Below the pieces are notes generated by a model. The model made no database searches. It saw only the letters and a program-made list of their open reading frames with translations, and had not been told where the DNA came from. Source: Polaromonas glacialis (lineage in GTDB: Bacteria; Pseudomonadota; Gammaproteobacteria; Burkholderiales; Burkholderiaceae_C). Taken from it: a stretch of DNA of 64,000 bases. A program made the position numbers and the translations under genes. Positions 57,479 through 64,000 of this stretch are shown one piece after another; position 1 is the first letter of the stretch, and each line of letters starts with the position of its first letter. The stretch lies in NCBI RefSeq assembly GCF_000709345.1, contig NZ_KL448323.1, forward strand, positions 1 through 64,000. The letters run 5' to 3'.

Positions 57479-58096
57479 GGCCGGGGGTAGCCCGGCGGCT
57501 ACTCACTTTCTTTTGCTTCGCCAAAAGAAAGTAAGCAAAGAAAAGGCGACCCGACTGTCCGGGTCCCTACGCTGCGCTACGGGCAACCTGCGCTGCCCCG
57601 GAAAAACGGGGGTCGGCGCAAACTCGCTTCACTGCGTTGCGCTCAAACAGCGCGCCGCCCTGATCCCGTTTTTCCGGGGCATCACAGGCCCGGACAGACG
57701 GGACAGGCGGGGAAAAAAACCAAACAGCCAACAGCCACCGCGCCCATGCCGAAATTATGAATGCTACTAATTCAATAGCTGCTTGCGCAGGCGTAGAAAG
57801 CGGAAACAGCACTTTTTACGCAAAAGTGAGCGCATATGACCCCGAATCCGAATCCGCTCCCGCTCCCGCTCCCGCAAGTCCCGTTCTGGCTGAGCCTGTG
57901 AGAGTCCATCAAAACGGGATCAGGGCCGCGCGCTGTTTGAGCCGCAGGCGAGTTTGCGCGGACCCCCGTTTTGATGGGCTCTCACAGGTTGCCCGAAGCG
58001 AAGCGAAGGGACTCAGACAGTCGGGTCGCCTTTCTTTTGCTTACTTTTCTTTGGCGAAGCAAAGAAAAGTGAGTTGCCGCCGGGCAACCCCCGGCC
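57479..58096. repeat. Long imperfect inverted repeat (arms about 190 bases) between urtD and urtE
   Basis: Left arm 57479-57673 and right arm 57911-58096 match as reverse complements over nearly their whole length. Shared blocks include GGCCGGGGGT-GCCCGGCGGC, AAGAAAGTAAGCAAAGAAAA, GGCGACCCGACTGTC, GGGCAACCTG and AACGGGGGTC-GCGCAAACTCGC. Each arm also has its own small hairpin (TTTTGCTTCGCCAAAA). The centre (57674-57910) holds an interspersed repeat copy at 57761-57815 and no ORF. It splits the urt operon by 731 bases and would form a giant hairpin in any urtABCDE transcript. Confidence 0.85.
57761..57815. repeat. Interspersed repeat copy in the centre of the urtD-urtE inverted repeat
   Basis: ATGCTACTAATTCAATAGCT, GCTTGCGCAGGCGTAGAAAG, CGGAAACAGC: the family core in the plus orientation. 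It sits between the arms of the long inverted repeat. Confidence 0.65.
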
Positions 58097-58140
58097 TCCC
58101 AACATTGCAAACCTCTGCTGCCATTCCGGGAACAAAGTCA

Positions 58141-58835
58141 TGCTGACAGTCAAAAACATCAACCAATACTACGGCGGCGGCTCCCACATCCTGCGCGATG
58201 TGAGCCTGGAAGCGCATCTGGGGAAAGTCACCGTCCTGCTAGGCCGCAACGGCGTCGGCAAGACCACGCTGCTGAAATCCCTCATGGGCCTGGTGCCCAT
58301 CAAGACCGGAACCATCGAATTCAACGGCAAGCCAATCCAGAACGCCACTCCTTACGAGCGAGCAAGGGCCGGCATCGGCTTCGTCCCCCAGGGCCGTGAA
58401 ATCTTCGCCCGCCTGACGGTCGAGGAAAACCTGCGCATGGGCCTGGCCTACAAAAGCGCCAGCACGCCGATTCCCGCCGAACTGTTCGAACTGTTCCCGG
58501 TGCTCAGGCAGATGCTCAACCGCCGGGGCGGCGACCTGTCGGGCGGGCAGCAGCAGCAACTCGCCATTGCCCGGGCGCTGGCCGCCAAGCCCACGCTCCT
58601 GATCCTCGACGAGCCGACCGAAGGCATCCAACCCAGCATCATCAAGGACATCGGCCGGGTCATCCGCATGCTTGCCGACCGGGGCGACATGGCGATTTTG
58701 CTGGTCGAGCAGTACTATGACTTCGCCGAGGAACTGGCCGACGACTACCTGGTGATGGAGCGCGGCGAATTCATCGCGCGCGGGCAGGGCCGGGACATGC
58801 AGGCCAATGGCGTGCGCCAGCTGGTGGCGATTTGA
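58141..58835 (+). CDS. urtE: Urea ABC transporter ATPase UrtE
   Basis: 231 residues from the ATG at 58141. MLTVKNINQYYGGGSHILRD at the start, Walker A LGRNGVGKTTLLKSLMGL near 37, the LivF-type GIGFVPQGREIFARLTVEENLRMGL, signature LSGGQQQQLAIARAL near 136, Walker B LLILDEPTEGIQPS and a late VEQYYDFAEELADDYLVMERGE. Last gene of urtABCDE. Confidence 0.96.
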
Positions 58836-59001
58836 ACGCCGCCCCGGCGACAAGGCGGGTCAACGGTCCGGGCTGGCAAGCTGCTTGATCGCGTAGCGAC
58901 TTCTGCGGCCCTGCCTGCCCGGCGCCAGGCCAAAGCGCCGGCATGCTGGGGGATACTACAGGGCTATCCCCACTGGGCGCTTGAACGACGCGTTCGACTC
59001 G

Positions 59002-61614
59002 ATGAAAGCCCTTTTCCACTACCTGTCCGCTGGCCAAAGCAGTTCCGACGGCAATGTACGCACGATGCGGCTGGCCACGGCACTGGTGCTTGTCGCCGGG
59101 CTGGGCGCCACGGCGGCGGCCTTGCGCTGGCAGCAGCAAGACCTTCAGGCCCGGGCCAAAAACCGCTTCGACCAGCAGGTCGACCGCATCGAAGCCGATG
59201 TCAAGCACCACCTCAACCTGCCCTTCACCGGCCTGAAAGGGGCTGCGGGCGTCTATGCGGCCAGCCTCTCGGTGGAACGGGCCGAGTTCCGCGCCTTTGT
59301 CGAGTCGAGCAATGTCGGGCTCGAATACCCCGGAATCCGCGGCTTTGGTTTTGTCGAGCGGGTCAAAAGCGGCGCCGTGAAGGCTTTTGTTGCAGCGCAG
59401 CGGCGCGATGGCAGCCCCGGCTTCACGGTGAAAAACCGGGGCACGGCGCCAGACCTGTACATCATCAAGTTTTTGGAACCAGCCGCGCCCAACCAGGCCG
59501 CGCTGGGCCTTAATCTTGCCGAAGACCCGGTCCGGATGCAGGCGATCAAGCGCGCCATCACGACCGGCGAGGCCACGCTCAGCGGGCGTATCCAGCTGGT
59601 CCAGGATGATAGCCAGCGACCTGCGTTTGCCTTTTTCCTGCCGATCTACCGGCAAGGACTGCAGCCCGCCACGGTGCAGAAGCGGGAAGCCGAACTGCTG
59701 GGCATTTTGCTGGCGCCCGTGGTGGTGGAGGAAATCATGGCCCAGGTCGTCGCCGGAATGAGCGGCCAGACCCGCCTGGCCGTCCATGACAGCCTGGATG
59801 ATTCGGGCGCGACGCCCGATAATTTGCTGTTTGAACTCGGAGGCCTTTCCCGTCTGGCCAGGGATGCCACGCCGATGTTCGAGACCGCGCGCGTCGTGCT
59901 CGTCGGCGGCCGGCCGCTGACGCTGCGCATGGGTACCACGGCAGCCTTTGAAGCGCAGCAGGGCAGTCTGGCGCCCTGGCTCATGGGCTTGTCGGGCAGC
60001 GTGCTGAGCGGCCTGCTGGCCTTGACCATCTGGCTGCTGGGCAGCGGCCGGGCGCGCGCCCTGGCGCTGGCGCGGCGGATGACGGCTGACCTGGCGCGCG
60101 AACGCCAGCGGCTGCACAACATCGTGGAAGGCACGCATGTGGGGACGTGGGAGTGGCATGTGCAGACCGGAGCGCTTCAGCTCGATGAGCGATGGGCGGC
60201 GATGATGGGTTATGACCTGGCGCGGCTGGGTCCCCAGCAGATCAGCGACTGGCGCGACCGCATCCATCCTGACGATGCGCCAGCGATGAACGCCGCGCTG
60301 AAACGGCATTTCCGGGGAAAAAGCCAGTATTTTGAATGCGAACACCGGATACGCCATCGCGACGGGCGCTGGGTCTGGGTGCTGGACCGGGGAAAGGTGT
60401 CGACCTGGACACTGGCGGGCAAGCCTGACCTGATGTCCGGAACGCACATGGATATTTCCGACCGGCAGGCCGCGCAGCTGGCGCTGCGCACCAGCGAGGA
60501 AAATTTTCGCCAGCTGTTTGAAAGCAGCCTCCACGGCATTTTGCAGGCCATGCCGAATGGCTCGATCCAGTACGCCAATCCGGCCGCCTGCCAGCTGTTC
60601 GGGCTGACGCAGGAAGAGATCCGGCAGCGCGGACGTGCCGGACTGGTGGACCCGCATGACTCGCGCCTGCATATCCTGGTCGCGCAGGCGATGCTGTCCG
60701 GCCATGCCAGGGGCGAGGTCACGATGCACCGGGGCAACGGCTCGCGGTTTGAATGCGAACTGTCGCTGACCAATTACCTGACGCCCGGCGGCGAGGCTTG
60801 CAACAACCTGTTTTTGCGCGACGTGACCAAGCGCAAGCGGGCTGAGGCCGAGATCAGTGCGCTGAACGCGCAACTTGAGGACAAGGTCAGGAAACGCACA
60901 GCCGAACTGGAGTCCGCCAACAAGGAGCTGGAGGCTTTTTCGTATTCCGTCGCGCATGATCTGCGGGCGCCCTTGCGCTCGATTGACGGCTTCAGCCATT
61001 TGCTGGAAAAAACCATTGCCATCGAGACGGCGGAACGATCGCGGCACTACATGAATCGCATCCGCGCAGGCGTCAGGCAGATGGGAGAACTGACCGATGG
61101 CCTGCTGTCGCTGGCCCACGTGTCGCGCACCAGCCTGAAGAACGAATCCATCGACCTTGGCGCGGTATCCCAAGATGCGCTGCAGGCCTGCCGCGAGCGG
61201 GAGGCGCGCCGGCTGGTGACGGTTCACGTGCAGGCCGGGCTGGTCGCGATGGGCGACCGCGCCTTGCTGCGCCAGGTGATGGAAAACCTGATCGGCAATG
61301 CCTGGAAGTTCACGGCCCATGCGGCCGATGCGCAAATCTGGATCGGTCAATTGGCGCAGGATGGCCCGGAAATAACGACGTTCTTTGTTCGCGACAATGG
61401 CGCGGGTTTTGACATGGCGTATGTCGAAAAGCTTTTTGGCACTTTCCAGCGCCTGCATTCGCCGGGAGAATTCTCGGGCACCGGCATAGGGTTGGCCACC
61501 ACGCACCGGATCGTTGCCCGCCATGGCGGCCGCATCTGGGCGCAGGGCGCCGTGGGCGAAGGCGCGACGTTTTTCTTCACGCTTCCGGCAGCGCTGGCCG
61601 CAGATCCGGCGTAG
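59002..61614 (+). CDS. CHASE-PAS-PAS membrane histidine kinase
   Basis: 870 residues from the ATG at 59002; a TTG at 58981 is an alternative. A membrane helix (ATALVLVAGLGATAAAL), a periplasmic CHASE sensor domain (about 70-300, with FRAFVESSNVGLEYPGIRGFGFVERV), a second helix (LMGLSGSVLSGLLALTIWLLG), two PAS domains (GTWEWHVQTGALQLDERWAAMMGYD; LFESSLHGILQAMPNGSIQYANPAACQLFG), then HisKA (FSYSVAHDLRAPLRSIDGFSHLL) and HATPase (NLIGNAWKFT, DNGAGFD, GTGIGLATTHRI). No receiver or partner regulator beside it. Its position after urtE is suggestive but a urea link is unproven. Confidence 0.9.
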   Translation: MKALFHYLSAGQSSSDGNVRTMRLATALVLVAGLGATAAALRWQQQDLQARAKNRFDQQVDRIEADVKHHLNLPFTGLKGAAGVYAASLSVERAEFRAFVESSNVGLEYPGIRGFGFVERVKSGAVKAFVAAQRRDGSPGFTVKNRGTAPDLYIIKFLEPAAPNQAALGLNLAEDPVRMQAIKRAITTGEATLSGRIQLVQDDSQRPAFAFFLPIYRQGLQPATVQKREAELLGILLAPVVVEEIMAQVVAGMSGQTRLAVHDSLDDSGATPDNLLFELGGLSRLARDATPMFETARVVLVGGRPLTLRMGTTAAFEAQQGSLAPWLMGLSGSVLSGLLALTIWLLGSGRARALALARRMTADLARERQRLHNIVEGTHVGTWEWHVQTGALQLDERWAAMMGYDLARLGPQQISDWRDRIHPDDAPAMNAALKRHFRGKSQYFECEHRIRHRDGRWVWVLDRGKVSTWTLAGKPDLMSGTHMDISDRQAAQLALRTSEENFRQLFESSLHGILQAMPNGSIQYANPAACQLFGLTQEEIRQRGRAGLVDPHDSRLHILVAQAMLSGHARGEVTMHRGNGSRFECELSLTNYLTPGGEACNNLFLRDVTKRKRAEAEISALNAQLEDKVRKRTAELESANKELEAFSYSVAHDLRAPLRSIDGFSHLLEKTIAIETAERSRHYMNRIRAGVRQMGELTDGLLSLAHVSRTSLKNESIDLGAVSQDALQACREREARRLVTVHVQAGLVAMGDRALLRQVMENLIGNAWKFTAHAADAQIWIGQLAQDGPEITTFFVRDNGAGFDMAYVEKLFGTFQRLHSPGEFSGTGIGLATTHRIVARHGGRIWAQGAVGEGATFFFTLPAALAADPA

Positions 61615-61615
61615 C

Positions 61616-62059
61616 TTAGCGCGGCGCGGCAGGCACTGCGATTTCGCTCTGGCGCATCACACCGCCGCCGGCCACGCTGCCATCGAGCTGAGCTTGTGCC
61701 TCGATACGGGCGCGGCAGGCGGCCGCGTCTTCGCTGTCCTTGAAGACTTCGCAGCGCCGCATGGCGTTGGCGCTGTAGTCGCCGCCGTTGCGCAGCGTGC
61801 CGGCGCGTTTTTCCGCGTTCGCATTGCGCACTTCCGTGACGCAGGCGACCCGGTCCTGCTGGGTCTTGCCGCTGTTGCAGGCGGCCATTTCGCTCCGGGC
61901 ATTGCCCGAGGCATCCAGGCCGGTGGCGTCCAGGGGGGCAACCTGGGCAGTCGCTGCGGTCATGGCGAGCAAGGCGGTGAGTCCGAAATAGCCGACACCC
62001 TTGCCCAGACGGTTGATCCGCGAAGGGGCCAGGAAACGGGACTTGAGGGATGTGAACAT
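61616..62059 (-). CDS. Secreted hypothetical protein with paired cysteines
   Basis: 147 residues from the ATG at 62059 (AGGAG 8 bases upstream). The signal-like helix GYFGLTALLAMTAATAQVAP ends near 40. The mature part has four Cys in two pairs (MAACNSGKTQQDRVACVTEV and MRRCEVFKDSEDAAACRARIEA), which could form disulfides. Charged and helical; no family named. Confidence 0.7.
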   Translation of the reverse strand: MFTSLKSRFLAPSRINRLGKGVGYFGLTALLAMTAATAQVAPLDATGLDASGNARSEMAACNSGKTQQDRVACVTEVRNANAEKRAGTLRNGGDYSANAMRRCEVFKDSEDAAACRARIEAQAQLDGSVAGGGVMRQSEIAVPAAPR

Positions 62060-62230
62060 GATCGGGACTCCTGATAAATATTTATAAGAGGAGTGTGAAA
62101 CCACAAGGCTGTGCAGCTTGAGAGGAAATGCGGCGGGCCGGGCGCGTGCAATACCGGATTCAGTTGTAGGACCTGTCTTTCAGCAGGACGCACTTGCGGC
62201 GACTTGAAGTTTTGGTCATGAAACGATTGG

Positions 62231-63061
62231 CTACATCGACCAGATGCGCGGCGTGGACGCCGGCTGCTGCCAGAAATGGCCGCGCCAGGCCTGCCAGACC
62301 TGCCTGAGCAAGGCCATCGCCGGCTCGACCAGCGGCGCCAGCACCCTGACGACGACCACCTGTGCATCGGGACTGGTGGCGCCTGCCGTGGCGCGCAGTT
62401 CATGCGCCTCGATGACTTCCCGCGCCACCTCCAGCGCGGCCTGACGGCGGTTTCGCTCCAGCTTGCTGCCGGACACGAAGAAGATCGACGCCATGCAGCG
62501 GTGGCCCGCCAGGCCCAGCGGGCTGTCCATCAGGAGCGTGTCGCTGGCTTTGAGGCGCGCGCGTTCCAGCCACACGCCGGGCACTTCGATGTGCTGGCAA
62601 AAGCTGCCTTGCGCATACGGCAGTCTGGCTGCGGGCAGGCCGAACGCCGTCACGTCCCAGCCGATCAGTTCGGCGCCGGGCGCGAGGTCCATCGTCAGGT
62701 GGTTTTCCGCCAGGCAGCCGCTGTAGCAGATCGCCTCTAACGGCAGCCATTCCATGCGCGCGCCTGCCTGCAGCGACAAGCTGGTGCGCTGCAGCGCGGT
62801 CTCGCCGGTGGAGCGGTAAAAGCGCGTGGCGCCGGGCGTGGTGACCAGGCCATGCGCGCCCGGGCCGGCGCTGAAGGCCAGGTCCAGCGTGTCGCCACCC
62901 ACCAGCCCGCCGGGCGGATGGACGATGACGTTGTGGCAGATGCCTTCGCCCTCGGGGTACAGGCTTTGCAGGATGCGCAGCGGGCCGCTGTGGCGAAAAT
63001 GGGCGACGGTCTTTTCAGCCTGTCGGGTGTAGTCGAGTGCCAGCGTTGCGTTCCATGTCAT
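62231..63061 (-). CDS. ureD: Urease accessory protein UreD (UreH)
   Basis: 276 residues: ATLALDYTRQAEKTVAHFRHSGPLRILQSLYPEGEGICHNVIVHPPGGLVGGDTLDL is the family signature, with TTPGATRFYRS, WLPLEAICYSGC and LAENHLTMDL. UreD is the scaffold that, with UreF and UreG, delivers nickel to urease. It is about 28 kb from the other ure genes, next to the urt cluster. Confidence 0.96.
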   Translation of the reverse strand: MTWNATLALDYTRQAEKTVAHFRHSGPLRILQSLYPEGEGICHNVIVHPPGGLVGGDTLDLAFSAGPGAHGLVTTPGATRFYRSTGETALQRTSLSLQAGARMEWLPLEAICYSGCLAENHLTMDLAPGAELIGWDVTAFGLPAARLPYAQGSFCQHIEVPGVWLERARLKASDTLLMDSPLGLAGHRCMASIFFVSGSKLERNRRQAALEVAREVIEAHELRATAGATSPDAQVVVVRVLAPLVEPAMALLRQVWQAWRGHFWQQPASTPRIWSM

Positions 63062-63105
63062 CGCTGCAGTTTAACGCGGCCGCCAACCGAAAAGCCTGCA
63101 AGGCG

Positions 63106-63155
63106 CTACTAAATTAATAGCTGTTAACACCCGTGTGATATGCGCAAAAGGCCTT
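63106..63155. repeat. Interspersed repeat copy between ureD and the cyanophycin gene
   Basis: CTACTAAATTAATAGCTGTT, then AACACCCGTGTGATATGCGC and AAAAGGCC. Close to the copy at 26131. Located upstream of ureD on the minus strand, after the cyanophycin synthetase gene. Confidence 0.7.
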
Positions 63156-63191
63156 TTCCATTAAAAATGTCGGCCGGCCGCCGCCTTGGCT

Positions 63192-64000
63192 TCAAGGAAT
63201 CGCCATCAGCTTGTCCTTCGCCTCGCCGATGCGCAGCGCCAGGTGGTCCAGCGCTTCCTGCACCTGGTCGACCAGCACCAGGCACAGGTCGCCCGGCTGC
63301 AGGCGTGACAGCGCCTCGTCGATGGCGGCAAACTCGCCGCGCACCTCGTCGATACGCGCCGTGCGGCTGGCGCCCTGCAGGCCTTCGCGCAGCAGCGCCA
63401 TCACCTCGCCGTCGGCGCGGCCGCGCTGGGCGGCGTCCTGGTACAGGATCACCTCGTCGAACGCCGCGCCCAGAATGACCGTCTGGTCGGAGATGTCGCT
63501 GTCGCGCCGGTCGCCCGCGCCGCTGATGACCACGCTGCGGCGCTCGGCCGGCATGGCGTTGACGGCCGCCACCAGCGCCTGCATGGCGTCGGGGTTGTGG
63601 CCGTAGTCGGCAATCACGGTGGCGCCGGCATAGTCCATCACGTTGAAGCGGCCGGGCGCATTGTGGGTGTCGGTCACGAAACTGGCCAGGCCGCTTTTGA
63701 TCGTGTCCCAGCTCAGGTTGACGGCCCAGGCTGCCGCCACGGCCGCCATGGCGTTCTCGACCTGAAAGCCGATGCTGCCGCCGCGCGTCACCGGAATGCC
63801 TTGCAGCGGGATGCGCTCGACGCGCGAGCCTTCGGCGGCCACCAGCATGGCGCCATCGACAAACACCGTGCGCTTGCCCTGCGCCCGGTGCGTCGCCATC
63901 AGCGGGTGATGGCGGTCGGCGGCAAAAAATATCACCTTGCCGGGACAGGCAGGCGCCATCCGGGTGACCATGGCGTCGGCCGCGTTGAGCACCGCGTAGC
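63192..64000 (-). CDS. cphA: Cyanophycin synthetase-like protein, C-terminal part (runs off right edge)
   Basis: The last 269 residues, ending at 63192; the frame is open to the right edge. Mur-ligase-like domain with NAPGRFNVMDYAGATVIADYGHNPDAMQALVAAVN, SVVISGAGDRRDSDISDQTVILG, YQDAAQRGRADGEVMALLREGLQGA and GDLCLVLVDQVQEALDHLA, closely matching the C-terminal domain of cyanophycin synthetases (Arg addition) rather than MurE. The ATP-grasp part would lie outside. Cyanophycin is an Asp-Arg nitrogen reserve, which fits the nearby urea genes. Confidence 0.85.
   Translation of the reverse strand, partial: YAVLNAADAMVTRMAPACPGKVIFFAADRHHPLMATHRAQGKRTVFVDGAMLVAAEGSRVERIPLQGIPVTRGGSIGFQVENAMAAVAAAWAVNLSWDTIKSGLASFVTDTHNAPGRFNVMDYAGATVIADYGHNPDAMQALVAAVNAMPAERRSVVISGAGDRRDSDISDQTVILGAAFDEVILYQDAAQRGRADGEVMALLREGLQGASRTARIDEVRGEFAAIDEALSRLQPGDLCLVLVDQVQEALDHLALRIGEAKDKLMAIP

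Noticed and set aside
57400-58140. Coding genes in the urtD-urtE gap (frames at 57387-57770 and 57757-58146)
   Set aside because: They run through the inverted repeat arms and have no family match or ribosome site.
58771-61524. 917-aa minus-strand frame opposite the CHASE-PAS kinase
   Set aside because: Composition typical of an antisense frame and no recognisable motif.

Overview
The window looks like the chromosome of a Burkholderiales bacterium of the family Comamonadaceae, most likely Polaromonas or a close relative. This rests on gene content and order, high GC, the beta-proteobacterial short IF-1 and rpoZ-spoT blocks, and a short interspersed repeat with an AATTAATAGCT / TGCGC core. 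The genus is inference; no search was run.

Left part (1-9.7 kb): the N-terminal 313 codons of a class I PHA synthase (phaC) run off the left edge. They are followed on the same strand by a two-gene unit: a short pyruvate,phosphate dikinase-like protein without the PEP/pyruvate barrel, and a 651-aa protein with a PhoU/DUF47-like C-terminus. At 5.4-6.5 kb lies a scrap heap: an internally deleted DASS-type transporter, a duplicated C-terminal piece of phaC and the tail of an ArsB-like permease. A CYTH-CHAD protein and an endonuclease/phosphatase-family enzyme follow.

9.8-18.1 kb is a sulfur-acquisition operon: a sulfate-binding protein, ssuE, two SsuA-type binding proteins, ssuD, ssuC, ssuB and a Mop/TOBE protein. 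It converges on a CysB-type LysR regulator. 18.2-29.2 kb is mostly housekeeping: a methyltransferase, greB, spoT, rpoZ, gmk, yicC, a Ser/Thr kinase-PP2C phosphatase pair, rdgB, hemW, a gene with an in-frame TAG, and tRNA-Ser(UGA).

Nitrogen block: ureA-hupE-ureB-ureC-ureE-ureF-ureG (29.2-34.3 kb, minus) is transcribed away from a 1,171-aa fusion of an NCS1 permease, a Cys-rich segment, a histidine kinase and a receiver, followed by its PAS-LuxR type response regulator. The gap between ureA and the fusion gene holds two back-to-back sigma-54 type promoter sequences, one of them a perfect consensus. The urea ABC transporter urtABCDE is 18 kb away on the other strand (52.2-58.8 kb). The missing urease accessory gene ureD is at 62.2-63.1 kb, beside a cyanophycin-synthetase-like gene that leaves the right edge. 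Together these genes would import urea, split it to ammonia, and possibly store nitrogen as cyanophycin.

Between the ure and urt blocks lie infA, dctA, a nuclease-helicase fusion, an EF-hand protein, an AI-2E family permease, an alcohol dehydrogenase, and a decayed patch: a DUF1016 nuclease pseudogene, an nrdA fragment and an Xre-RES toxin-antitoxin pair. Non-coding highlights are a roughly 190-bp-armed imperfect inverted repeat between urtD and urtE, a strong hairpin plus REP-like palindromes between urtA and urtB, and about ten copies of the interspersed repeat. One of these appears to form part of the urtB signal-peptide coding sequence. No rRNA, CRISPR array, intact insertion sequence or prophage was seen.
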